The notes under the pieces are model-generated. The model was not told the origin of the DNA. It searched no databases and saw only the letters and a program-made list of their open reading frames with translations. This document shows positions 26,799 through 36,088 of a DNA stretch of 64,000 bases, one piece after another (the stretch's first letter is position 1; each line of letters opens with the position of its first letter). Source of the stretch: Chloroflexota bacterium (GTDB lineage: Bacteria; Chloroflexota; Chloroflexia; Chloroheliales; Chloroheliaceae); assembly GCA_028287745.1 (NCBI GenBank), contig JAQBPB010000115.1, forward strand, positions 35,149 through 99,148. The letters are read 5' to 3'. Position numbers and translations under genes: made by a program.

Positions 26799-28325
26799 TT
26801 AGTCCTGGGGCGGCAGGTTCCGCATGGCCGGGAACAAAATTACGTCTCGGATAGTGGCCTGGTCCAGCAGCAGCATAACCAGCCGGTCTATCCCGATGCC
26901 CAGACCACCTGTAGGCGGCATACCGTACATCAGGGCGTTAATGAAGTCCTCGTCAAACTGCATTGCTTCGTCGTCACCGGCTGCTTTATCGCGGGCTTGT
27001 TCCAGGAAGCGGTCGCGCTGGTCCATCGGGTCGTTCAGCTCGCTAAAGGCGTTACCGCATTCCAGACCGGCGATAAACGGCTGGAAGCGTTCGACCGTAT
27101 TGGGCTGGCCTGGCTTGCGCTTGGCTAGCGGGGAAAGCTTTTGCGGGTAGTCGTACAGGAAGGTCGGCTGGATAAGGGTCGGGATAACCTTGCTCTTCAA
27201 CAACTCGTCCACCAGTTTCGGCCAGACGGTATCCGGGGCCACATCGATTCCCAGCTTGGTCATTTCCTGGTAAAGGTCGGCCTGTTCCGGGAACGCTTCA
27301 TAGTCCAGGCCGGTCCGTTCCAATATCGCGTCGCGCAGCTTGATGCGCGGCCAGGGTCCGGCCAGTTCAATTTCATGGCCCCTGGTTTTGATTTTGGTTG
27401 TACCCAGCACTTCCCGGGCGATATAAGGCACCATTTCCTCAACCAGGTTCATTATATCGTTGTAGTCGGCAAAAGCCTGGTAGCACTCCATCATGGTGAA
27501 TTCCGGGCTGTGGCGGTAGTCAATGCCCTCGTTGCGGAAGTCTTTGGAGATTTCGTAGACCTTGCTAAAGCCGCCGACCAGCAAGCGCTTTAAGTACAGT
27601 TCATCGGCGATACGCAGGTAGAACTCTTGCTCCAGGGCGTTATAAAATGTCACGAAAGGCCGGGCCGAAGCGCCGCCGTAAAGAGGCTGCATCACCGGGG
27701 TTTCGACTTCAATAAAGCCGTGGTCATCCAGGAAGTGGCGCATGGCCCGGACGATGCCCGACCGCTTCATAAAGACTTCGCGGATTTCGGGATTACCCAG
27801 CAAGTCGGCGTACCGCTGGCGGTAGCGCATTTCAACGTCTTTGAGCCCTTCGTGCTTGTCGGGCGGTACGTTGATGGCTTTGGTTAAAATGGTCCAGCGG
27901 TGGACTTCCAGGGTTTTTTCGCCAGTACGGGTCATGAAAGGCACCCCGACTACTCCCACGATGTCGCCCAGGTCAATGGTGTCCTTGAATAGTTCCAGGT
28001 CCGCCGCGCCGCCTTCAAGGTGGCTGTCCTTAAGGTAAATCTGGATTTTTACGCCTTCCTCAAAGAGGTCGGCAAAAATAACTTTTTTATCCCGTTTATT
28101 GTAAATACGACCGGCCACACCTATCGGTTTACCGGGCAGGGGCGGGTCGGCGTGTTCGTCTTTTTTAAACTGGTCAAATTCGGCTACCGCCTCGGCAATT
28201 GTATGGGTCCGGTCGGTAAAACGCGGCGGGTAAGGGTCCCGGCCCGCCTGGCGCAGCCGCTCGGCCTTTTCCAGGCGCAACCGCTGATAATCATTTAAGT
28301 TCAAATCTTCTCGGCTCAATTTCAA
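26799..28325 (-). CDS. lysS: Lysyl-tRNA synthetase (class II)
   Basis: RYRQRYADLLGNPEIREVFMKRSGIVRAMRHFLDDHGFIEVETPVMQPLYGGASARPF; FRNEGIDYRHSPEFTMMECYQAFADY; GIGIDRLVMLL. Confidence 0.95.
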   Translation of the reverse strand: MKLSREDLNLNDYQRLRLEKAERLRQAGRDPYPPRFTDRTHTIAEAVAEFDQFKKDEHADPPLPGKPIGVAGRIYNKRDKKVIFADLFEEGVKIQIYLKDSHLEGGAADLELFKDTIDLGDIVGVVGVPFMTRTGEKTLEVHRWTILTKAINVPPDKHEGLKDVEMRYRQRYADLLGNPEIREVFMKRSGIVRAMRHFLDDHGFIEVETPVMQPLYGGASARPFVTFYNALEQEFYLRIADELYLKRLLVGGFSKVYEISKDFRNEGIDYRHSPEFTMMECYQAFADYNDIMNLVEEMVPYIAREVLGTTKIKTRGHEIELAGPWPRIKLRDAILERTGLDYEAFPEQADLYQEMTKLGIDVAPDTVWPKLVDELLKSKVIPTLIQPTFLYDYPQKLSPLAKRKPGQPNTVERFQPFIAGLECGNAFSELNDPMDQRDRFLEQARDKAAGDDEAMQFDEDFINALMYGMPPTGGLGIGIDRLVMLLLDQATIRDVILFPAMRNLPPQD

Positions 28326-28365
28326 ACCTTTCAGCTTATTTGCAATGGTATTTTGTGCTTATTAT

Positions 28366-28404
28366 AACAAAAAGAGCGGCCGGATGTTTGTCTCCGGCCG
28401 CTTG
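28366..28404 (-). terminator. Terminator downstream of greA
   Basis: GCGGCCGG/CCGGCCGC stem; minus-strand tail CTCTTTTTG; lies between greA and the lysS start. Confidence 0.75.
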
Positions 28405-28428
28405 TAGCTTCTCTTAAATCAACGACTT

Positions 28429-28905
28429 TTACTCAATAGAGATAATGGTAAAGGCTAACTTACCGGCCGGGGCATTCACGAAAAACATATCGCCTTTGCG
28501 TTTACCCAGCATGGCCGCGCCAAAAGGGGACTCGTTACTGATTTTGTTTTCACTGCTTTTAGCTTCCGGCGTGCTGACAAGCTGGTAAATCTCTTTATCG
28601 CCGGACTCATCGCGGATAGTCACTTTGGTGCCGATACGGACCAGGCTCTTGTCGCCGTTGCCGTTATCCTGGATAATTACCGCGTGAGAGAGCCATTGTT
28701 CAAGCTCGCGGATACGGCCTTCGGTCCAGGCCTGTTCATTTTTAGCGTCTTCATACTCGCCACTTTCGCTAATATCACCATAAGCTTTTGCCTGGTGGAT
28801 GCGGTCAGCCACTTCCTGGCGTCGGACAGTCCTGAGAAGCAATAACTCTTCTTCAAGCTTTTTCTTACCTGTGGCGGTAAGATGGATCGTCTTAACTTCA
28901 CTCAT
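28429..28905 (-). CDS. greA: Transcription elongation factor GreA
   Basis: HLTATGKKKLEEELLLLRTVRRQEVADRIHQAKAYGDISESGEYEDAKNEQAWTEGRIRELE; ISNESPFGAAMLGKRKGD. Confidence 0.95.
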   Translation of the reverse strand: MSEVKTIHLTATGKKKLEEELLLLRTVRRQEVADRIHQAKAYGDISESGEYEDAKNEQAWTEGRIRELEQWLSHAVIIQDNGNGDKSLVRIGTKVTIRDESGDKEIYQLVSTPEAKSSENKISNESPFGAAMLGKRKGDMFFVNAPAGKLAFTIISIE

Positions 28906-29739
28906 AACAGAGTCTCCTAAATCAAAATAAAGTTATGCAGGCCCCGTCACCTGGTCTGGCTTTTAGCCTGGAAGCTAAACCAGGCTTTTACAGCAATGAC
29001 CGAAGAATTACACTAATATCAAGGTGTCTATTTAATAACGGTAAAACGTATTTACCGTTACTATTTTGATTACCTTTAGAGGTTATATGTGCTGGAAAGG
29101 GCTGTACCATAATGTATCATCTGAAGAATCGGCGGTTAAGGCCGCCATTTAAGCCAATAGTTGTTTTGTCGTCTCGATACATCGCGAGAAAAAGAAAGGA
29201 TGGGGCCAGCCGGGCTAAAAGGGCGCGAGTAATCGTTTGACAATAGAAGGTTGCCTGGCTTGTTCCAATTCCAATAGCTTAAGATTTTCGCTTTGAGTTT
29301 GAAAGCTTCCAATAAATCCCAGTCTGGATTCGAAACAGTTTTCTCAGACGCAAAAAAATCTGGCAAGATAAGCGGTGAATTGGGGTCAGGTTTGTTTATT
29401 TGGTTGGTGTTCTACTCCTTCGTATAAACCAGATACCAAAAAACTTGGCACCAGAGGTGCTTCGCCTTTGATTTGGATGCACTTAAGGTAAAAGAGAAGT
29501 CTACAAAAATGAAAAACCCAGAGAGGACAATTAATTGACCCAACTCTCGGTTGCGTATGAGGAATTATAGCTCAAAAAAATTAGCTTGTAAAGAGGTATT
29601 GCATGGCGCTACCTGGCCGTATTTTGAGCGCCTGCCGTTTGACGCTGCTTTCATTTATAGTCTAGAATTACTTGTCCTATAATGTTTACCGGCAACCCCC
29701 GGTCCAAAAACCTGAAAACGTAAGAGCCTGGAGAAGATT

Positions 29740-30819
29740 ATGCCTTATCAATTTATCAACTTCGAGCGGAGTGAAGGTGTTGGAACCGTCACCCTGAACC
29801 GTCCAGAGCAGCTAAACGCTTTTACCCCGGCCATGCTACTAGAACTGTCCGACGTTTTTAGGGGTATGGAACGCGACCCCCTGGTCCGGGCCATTATTAT
29901 AACCGGGGCGGGCCGGGCCTTTTGCGGCGGCGAGAATTTCCGCCAGCGGGCTGAAACAGAACTTGGCGGGACTCCTCCGGCTTTTGAGTCTTTTTCCTCT
30001 AATTTCACCAACCCCACTTCAGAGGGTAACGGCAGTGCTCCCTATATACCCAGCTCTCTTTCGGCCAGCAACCCACCACCACCCCAGTTTGTCACCGAGT
30101 TTTCGCCGCTGAACCCGGCCCCGGTTTCGGTTGAAAATAACCGCCTGGCGGGCGAGGGCTCTATTCAGCCGGTGGAAGTAACCAATCCGCGTTCGCAGCC
30201 GGTCTTTAATGCGCAGGAGCAGGCAGGCCAACCCGGCCCGGCAGCTGCCTCCAACAACGGACCTTCCCTGGCCGACCAGGTCCGCCGGGGCTACAACCCC
30301 TTAATCCGGCAAATTCGCGGCATCGAAAAACCGGTAATTGCCGCCGTAAATGGCATCGCGGCCGGGACCGGCCTGGGTCTGGCCCTGGCCTGTGACATTC
30401 GCTATGCCAGCGACAGGGCCCGGTTTGTCGAAGTTTCGGTCCGTATCGGGCTGCTCCCGGGAAGCGGCACCGGTTATTTTTTACCGCGCCTGATAGGGCT
30501 GAGTAAGGCCCTGGAACTGGCCTTTAATGGTGATGAACTGGACGCGGAAGGGGCTGAGAAATATGGGTTGGTCAGCCGGGTAACCGCCGGTGACGCCCTC
30601 ATGGACGAAACTCGCAAACTAGCGGTGCGCCTGGCAAAAGGGCCGACCAGGGCGATTGGCCTGACCAAGACCATGATGTATCGCTCGGCCAATATGAATC
30701 TTGAGCAAGCCCTGGATTTGGAAGCTCACCTGGCCGAAGAAGCTACCCGTTCTCAGGACTATAAAGAAGGACTGCGGGCTTTCAACGAAAAACGCCCGCC
30801 CGAATATAAAGGGTTTTAG
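29740..30819 (+). CDS. Enoyl-CoA hydratase/isomerase family protein with ~100-aa low-complexity insertion
   Basis: VTLNRPEQLNAFTPAM; IITGAGRAFCGGENF; KPVIAAVNGIAAGTGLGLALACDIRYAS; insertion TELGGTPPAFES...AAASNNG. Confidence 0.9.
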   Translation: MPYQFINFERSEGVGTVTLNRPEQLNAFTPAMLLELSDVFRGMERDPLVRAIIITGAGRAFCGGENFRQRAETELGGTPPAFESFSSNFTNPTSEGNGSAPYIPSSLSASNPPPPQFVTEFSPLNPAPVSVENNRLAGEGSIQPVEVTNPRSQPVFNAQEQAGQPGPAAASNNGPSLADQVRRGYNPLIRQIRGIEKPVIAAVNGIAAGTGLGLALACDIRYASDRARFVEVSVRIGLLPGSGTGYFLPRLIGLSKALELAFNGDELDAEGAEKYGLVSRVTAGDALMDETRKLAVRLAKGPTRAIGLTKTMMYRSANMNLEQALDLEAHLAEEATRSQDYKEGLRAFNEKRPPEYKGF

Positions 30820-30863
30820 CCAATTTCAATCTCTGGCATAATTATTGCTTGACTATAATCAAG

Positions 30864-30900
30864 AAACTGTTAAGGCCGTATTTTTAACAGTTTTTAAATT
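30864..30900 (+). terminator. Terminator after enoyl-CoA hydratase
   Basis: AAACTGTTAA-GGCCGTATTT-TTAACAGTTTTT. Confidence 0.7.
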
Positions 30901-31078
30901 TCAAGAAAACTGCTCTTAGAACTTCTTTCCGTAGTTCTAAATAATAATTTACGGTTTCATGAAGCTCATAAAAGCAGTTAGCTTAGGATTTTTTGACAAA
31001 GTTTTTGTTAGGAAGTTCACAGTCAATTAAAAGTAAATTAATAGTTAGGTTCTGTCAGCTAAGTATTCTATTAATAGC

Positions 31079-31136
31079 TTGAATAGACTCAAATAGAGTG
31101 TTATAATAATTGGGTCTAAAAGAGTTATAGCTATAA
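31079..31136 (+). promoter_or_regulatory. Sigma70-type promoter of XRE gene with downstream palindrome
   Basis: TTGAAT (31079-31084), 17-nt spacer, TATAAT (31102-31107); palindrome TTATAGCTATAA 31125-31136. Confidence 0.65.
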
Positions 31137-31273
31137 TTCATGTTGTTTCTAAAGTTAAAGTAGAAACGTTATAGCAAGGATTGAAAATTCCGAAAGCGCT
31201 TTTATCAGACAAAAGCGGTACTGCTCACGAATATTACTGGTAGTATTAAAAGTAAATAGGAAGTGGTAGGAAC

Positions 31274-31882
31274 ATGAACAAGGGAAATGATTTTGCAACT
31301 GAAATCGATCCTATAACTAGTGTGAATGGGTATATCAGAATGACTTCATTGGAAAATGGGAAAACTAACGGTTCGACTAAGAATTTACTTACCAGCCATC
31401 CTCACGGCGAGTCTTCTGACGTTGAACCTCGTGAAATCCGCCGTCGTGGCCGCAAACGCGGCTCAACAAATCCTAATGCCACCCTGGCGCTTGAACCCCG
31501 CCGTCGCAAACGTGATAGCGAAGTAATCGTTGGTGAGCGTATTCGCCGTTTGCGCCTGGAAGCTGGACTTAGCCAGGAAGAACTGGGCCGTTCCAGCAAA
31601 ATGAGTACCAGCTACATCAGCCGCCTTGAAACCGGTGAAGTAAACCCGACCGTGGACGCGCTTACCCGGATTGTTCGTGTCTTTGGCCTGTCAATTGACG
31701 GTTTGCTGGAACTCGATACCGAAGCACCTCAAATTCTTTCCAGCGAAGAACTTGATCCTGAAATTCGGGTCTGGCTGTTCAAGCTAAAGGGCAAGCCGGT
31801 TTCAGCCCGGACCAAGCGGATCATCCAGACCGTTATTGAGGAAGAACTTAAAGACCTGGATCTCCAGGAAGCCGCCAGCTAA
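31274..31882 (+). CDS. XRE-family helix-turn-helix transcriptional regulator with basic N-terminal region
   Basis: VGERIRRLRLEAGLSQEELGRSSKMSTSYISRLETGEVNPTVDALTRIVRVFGLSIDGLL. Confidence 0.92.
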   Translation: MNKGNDFATEIDPITSVNGYIRMTSLENGKTNGSTKNLLTSHPHGESSDVEPREIRRRGRKRGSTNPNATLALEPRRRKRDSEVIVGERIRRLRLEAGLSQEELGRSSKMSTSYISRLETGEVNPTVDALTRIVRVFGLSIDGLLELDTEAPQILSSEELDPEIRVWLFKLKGKPVSARTKRIIQTVIEEELKDLDLQEAAS

Positions 31883-31902
31883 AGCTGGAACTTTATTAGA
31901 CT

Positions 31903-31945
31903 AAAAGGGTCTACCCGCTTACAAAATGGGTAGACCCTTTTTTTA
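31903..31945 (+). terminator. Terminator after XRE regulator
   Basis: AAAAGGGTCTACCC-...-GGGTAGACCCTTTTTTT. Confidence 0.9.
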
Positions 31946-31954
31946 TCTCAAAGT

Positions 31955-33043
31955 TTAATAAATAAACATTGCATCGCCGAAACTGAAAAAGCGGTAGCGC
32001 TCCTGGACGGCCGCGTTATAGGCTTCCAGGATAAATTCCCGGCTGGCAAAGGAACTCACCAGCAACAGCAGGGTCGAACGAGGCAGGTGAAAATTGGTTA
32101 TCAGGGCGTCCACCGCCTTGAGAGGCTTGCCCGGGTAGAGGTACAGGCGGGTTTCGCCTGTGAAAGGTTGAATGATGCCGGTTTCCCGGTCCACCGCTGA
32201 CTCCAGGGTGCGGGTAGCCGTTGTACCCACGGCAATTACCCGGCCACCTTTTTGCCGGGCCTGGTTGAGCCGTTCGGCCGTGGCGGTATCTATCGCGCAC
32301 CATTCGCTGTGCATTTTGTGTTCAAGGGCGTTTTCTTCCTTTACCGGCTGAAAAGTATCCAACCCCACGTGCAATTGGACCCTTTCAAAACCTACGCCGC
32401 GCGCTTTTACCTGTTCCAGCAGTTCCGGTGTGAAATGCAAGCCCGCCGTTGGCGCGGCCGCGCTGCCCGCCGCCCCGGCGTTAGCGTAGACCGTTTGATA
32501 GCGGCCGGGGTCGTGCGGTTTTTGGTGAATGTAAGGCGGCAGGGGCATCTGGCCGTATTTATCCAGGAAGGGTAGTAACTCGCCCTTGAAGGCGATATAG
32601 CGCCCATCGCTGGGTGACGGTCCGATCACTTCGGCCCGCATTTCATCGCCCGGTACGCCAAAAACCAGCATGGCTCCCGGCCGCATTCCCCGGCCCGGTT
32701 TGACCAGGGCTTCCCAGACTGTGCCGGGATGAGTCTCATTTTCCAGGGCAGGCGCCGGACGCAGCAGCAACAGTTCTACCCGGCCGCCGCTGGCTTCTTT
32801 GTGGCCGAAAAGCCGTGCCGGGATAACTTTACTTTCGTTTACGACCAGCACATCGTCCGGCCGCAGGTAATCCAGGATATCTCTAAAACTCTGCCGGTGG
32901 CTAATCCGGTGGTTGGCCCGGTCCAGCACCAGCAAGCGGGAAGCGTCCCGCGGTTCGGCGGCTTGCTGGGCAATAAGTTCCGGTGGCAGGTAGTAATCGT
33001 AATCGCTCATCAAAAGGGGTGTTGCCAGGTCCAGGTCACTCAT
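31955..33043 (-). CDS. queA: S-adenosylmethionine:tRNA ribosyltransferase-isomerase
   Basis: [62 protein letters not shown]; start MSDLDL overlaps ruvB stop by 4 bp. Confidence 0.95.
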   Translation of the reverse strand: MSDLDLATPLLMSDYDYYLPPELIAQQAAEPRDASRLLVLDRANHRISHRQSFRDILDYLRPDDVLVVNESKVIPARLFGHKEASGGRVELLLLRPAPALENETHPGTVWEALVKPGRGMRPGAMLVFGVPGDEMRAEVIGPSPSDGRYIAFKGELLPFLDKYGQMPLPPYIHQKPHDPGRYQTVYANAGAAGSAAAPTAGLHFTPELLEQVKARGVGFERVQLHVGLDTFQPVKEENALEHKMHSEWCAIDTATAERLNQARQKGGRVIAVGTTATRTLESAVDRETGIIQPFTGETRLYLYPGKPLKAVDALITNFHLPRSTLLLLVSSFASREFILEAYNAAVQERYRFFSFGDAMFIY

Positions 33044-34140
33044 TCTTGCGGCCCACCTGCATTTACATCCCACAGGCGGCCCTGGCTCGGGCCGGTTACC
33101 GCGGCCGGTTCTTGCAGCAAGAGGCCCAGCCGTTCTTTGGCCCGGAGCGACGGTTTGCGGGAAAGGTGTTCGTAACCGCGCTGGGTCACGACCCGGCCCC
33201 GGGGCGTCCGGGCGATAAAGCCAAGTTGCAGTAAATAAGGTTCGTATACGTCCATAATCGCGTCTGTTTCTTCACTGGTAGCGGCCGCAATGGTTTCGAT
33301 TCCGACCGGACCGCCATCAAATTTATCAATAATCGCCGCCAGCACCCGCCGGTCCCCATCATCCAGGCCCAGGTCATCGATATCCAGGCGCAGCAGGGCT
33401 TCGCTGGCAACCGCCCGGGTAATTTTCCCGCCTGCCCGGACCTGGGCGAAGTCACGCACCCGCTTTAACAGCCTGTTGGCAATCCGGGGCGTTCCGCGTG
33501 ACCGGCGCGCTACTTCCGAAGCGCCTTCCTCGTCAATATCAACTTTTAAGATGACCGCGCTGCGTTTTACAATCTGTTCCATGGCCTCCTGGCTGTAGAA
33601 ATCCAGCCGGTAGACCGCCCCGAAGCGGTCGCGCAGCGGCGAACTTAGAAGGGCCAGGCGCGTAGTAGCCCCGATAATCGTAAAGCGGGGCAATTTCAGG
33701 TGAATACTCTGGGCGGTGGGGCCTTTGCCGGTTACCAGGTCGACCGCGAAATCCTCCATGGCCGGGTACAATACTTCTTCAATGGTCCGGTTCAGCCGGT
33801 GAATTTCATCAATGAATAAAATATCTTCCCGTTTCAGGTTGGTCAGGATAGCGACCAGGTCGCCCGCCCGTTCGATAGCCGGGCCGCTGGTAATGCGCAG
33901 GTTTACATTCATCTCCGAAGCGACGATGCCCGCAATAGTAGTCTTGCCCAGGCCAGGCGGGCCGTAAAACAGGAGATGCTCCAGGGGTTCTTTACGGGCT
34001 TTGGCCGCATCAATCAGAATTTGCAGATTTTCTTTAACTTTTTCTTGACCGATATATTCGGCGATCCGGCGCGGCCGTAAAGTGGCCTCAAAGGCACGTT
34101 CTTCTTCGCGGCCCTTACCCGAAATGGCGCGTTCACTCAT
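33040..34140 (-). CDS. ruvB: Holliday junction branch migration ATPase RuvB
   Basis: [67 protein letters not shown]. Confidence 0.97.
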   Translation of the reverse strand: MSERAISGKGREEERAFEATLRPRRIAEYIGQEKVKENLQILIDAAKARKEPLEHLLFYGPPGLGKTTIAGIVASEMNVNLRITSGPAIERAGDLVAILTNLKREDILFIDEIHRLNRTIEEVLYPAMEDFAVDLVTGKGPTAQSIHLKLPRFTIIGATTRLALLSSPLRDRFGAVYRLDFYSQEAMEQIVKRSAVILKVDIDEEGASEVARRSRGTPRIANRLLKRVRDFAQVRAGGKITRAVASEALLRLDIDDLGLDDGDRRVLAAIIDKFDGGPVGIETIAAATSEETDAIMDVYEPYLLQLGFIARTPRGRVVTQRGYEHLSRKPSLRAKERLGLLLQEPAAVTGPSQGRLWDVNAGGPQE

Positions 34141-34294
34141 ATTTATATTTCTTAGTGCTTAACTTTATAACAATCGAAATAGACGTACAATTGTACGCAT
34201 ATCCCTGGAATTGTACTCCTAATTACCGGAAAGCTCAAGCCGGAGACGCAGAAACCGATTTCAGAATATCAGTACTTTTGGCCCGCTTTAGGGA

Positions 34295-34323
34295 TTGACA
34301 AAGAGATTTTTTGGGAATAGAAT
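34295..34323 (+). promoter_or_regulatory. Near-consensus sigma70 promoter with no ORF-bearing transcript obvious downstream
   Basis: TTGACA (34295-34300), 17-nt spacer, TAGAAT (34318-34323). Confidence 0.6.
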
Positions 34324-34498
34324 CTATACAAGTAGTTAATACTTACTTAACATTTACCTGATATAATCAATTTATCAGGCAGTGCAAAATACTTAACAAG
34401 CACAATATTATATTTCGTATAAAGGGTAGTTTATCACCCTTCTTGGCATGCCGCTTTCCTTTTCTGGCAGCCTATGGACTACAACAATCTCTCCTCCT

Positions 34499-34550
34499 AC
34501 CCCTTTACCCCCTCCTCCGCATGCGGGGCGGAGGAGGGGACCGAAGGGGT
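34499..34550. repeat. Long GC-rich palindrome
   Basis: ACCCCTT(TAC)CCCCTCCTCCGC-ATGCGGG-GCGGAGGAGGGG(ACCG)AAGGGGT. Confidence 0.85.
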
Positions 34551-34608
34551 CTCAGCCGGGAAATTCTCCCCGGCTCAACCCAATCTCAAACTAACACTTA
34601 AAACTTTT

Positions 34609-34639
34609 AGCCTGGTCAAAGCCAGGCTGATATTTTTTT
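34609..34639 (+). terminator. Plus-strand intrinsic terminator
   Basis: AGCCTGG-TCAAAG-CCAGGCT-GATATTTTTTT. Confidence 0.75.
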
Positions 34640-34642
34640 AAA

Positions 34643-35560
34643 CTACTCTTCAATGCCGCTTTCGGTTTCCTGAAGCAAATTCAAGCGCCGGAAATAGTCC
34701 AGGGCCGCCTGCCGGATACCTATGTCATGCCCGGCTCGCTCGCTCAAGTACCATTTATGCTCCAGAATCTCACGCCAGCGCCGTTCGGCTTCTTCCGGGC
34801 TGTTTGGTTCGTGTCCTGTCAGGTTCGCCAGTAGCCGCACGTAAAAACGGCCTTCGTGAATATCCGCCGGTTCCAGTTTTTGGACCCTGAAATAGTGGGT
34901 GTTATCCTGCCACTTTGCGTCCGAGCGGTCGCCACCATCTTCAAATTCAAACAACTGGGGACGTTTGCCTAACCGTACTTTAGGCCGGAGTTTCAAATGG
35001 CGGCGGGTGGCTTTATTGCGGGCTAACTTGCGCCAGTGCCCCGGGCGGGCCGCTTCTGAAATGGCGGCCAGGGCAATATCGGTCACACTGAAACCTGCTC
35101 TTAGCAGGTCGCGCAAATTCGGCATTACCAGCTCGGCTATTATGCCCAACAAACTCCTGTCGGGTTCTCGCCGGTTGCGGATGCGCTCCGGAACATTGGC
35201 CTGTTTAAAAGTCCATTCTTTTAAGAACTCGTGACGGTAGTTATCGAACCAGTCCTGTGCCGCTTCTTTCAGCCCAATCTCATACCCGGCCCGTTCTGAA
35301 AGCACCCACTTGTGGTCGATAAATTTATCCCATAACAATTTTGCCAGTGGATTCGGAAAATAATGGCCGATCAGGTTAAAGACTTTGCGCCGGTAAAGTT
35401 TGGGATCTTCGTCCTGGGCGACTACATAAGAGAAATCTTTAACATTTTCAAAGCCGACGCCACTTTTCCCGAAGTTAACATCGAAGATGCCATATCCCAA
35501 CCGATTTAACATTTCCCGGTCATTATAGACCTCATCAGCATTAATATCGCCATGTGTCAT
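34643..35560 (-). CDS. DUF4032-like protein with internally duplicated motif (tentative)
   Basis: KFIDHKWVLSERAGYEIGLKEAAQDWF and EILEHKWYLSERAGHDIGIRQAALDYF. Confidence 0.6.
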   Translation of the reverse strand: MTHGDINADEVYNDREMLNRLGYGIFDVNFGKSGVGFENVKDFSYVVAQDEDPKLYRRKVFNLIGHYFPNPLAKLLWDKFIDHKWVLSERAGYEIGLKEAAQDWFDNYRHEFLKEWTFKQANVPERIRNRREPDRSLLGIIAELVMPNLRDLLRAGFSVTDIALAAISEAARPGHWRKLARNKATRRHLKLRPKVRLGKRPQLFEFEDGGDRSDAKWQDNTHYFRVQKLEPADIHEGRFYVRLLANLTGHEPNSPEEAERRWREILEHKWYLSERAGHDIGIRQAALDYFRRLNLLQETESGIEE

Positions 35561-35660
35561 GTTCTTACCTGCCTTACTTACAACCTGTTAAAGGAGAGTT
35601 GCTCTTGCTTTAAAGTAGCCAGTTTTAACCGGCGGTAGATTTATTGCTGCCTATTACCAG

Positions 35661-35957
35661 CTAGACACGTTGTTTAGCCGACTCAAAACATTCTTTAGCC
35701 AGTTGTATATAAACCAGGGCTTGCTGCCAGCGATCGCCTTCCTCAATTTCCTCACCCTGGTCGTTTTTAATCGTCCGCGCGTAGTGATGCGTTGGTAATA
35801 ATAATTCGGGTGCGAAGCAAAAATAGTCGCCTGGCTGGGCGCTCCTTAAAAACCCGGCAAAGCTCTGCGTCCACATCTCCCTGAAGTGGTTGACATAAAC
35901 CGGATTTCTTATGTTCGCCAGATAACCCAACGTAAATAAGGGGGCCGGCTCGTAGCA
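35661..35957 (-). pseudogene. C-terminal fragment resembling a sugar phosphate isomerase/epimerase
   Basis: EPAPLFTLGYLANIRNPVYVNHFREMWTQSFAGFLRSAQPGDYFCFAPELLLPTHHYART...EEGDRWQQALVYIQLAKECFESAKQ; no N-terminal part, in-frame stop upstream. Confidence 0.55.
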
Positions 35958-36088
35958 TCGTTAGTATTCTTGATTATCACAATGCTCCTTATCCTGGTTT
36001 TATCTGGTTACATCCCCGAACAACTTTTATATTCTTGCATATTATCAAATAATTGCAATACCCCTATATATTTAAATCAGGCTTTATT

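Larger units (their letters stand above)
34330..34639 (+). ncRNA. Candidate non-coding transcript or REP/MITE-like element
   Basis: Promoter at 34295-34323, several hairpins including 12-bp CCCCTCCTCCGC/GCGGAGGAGGGG, plus-strand terminator at 34609-34639; no convincing plus-strand ORF. Confidence 0.35.
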
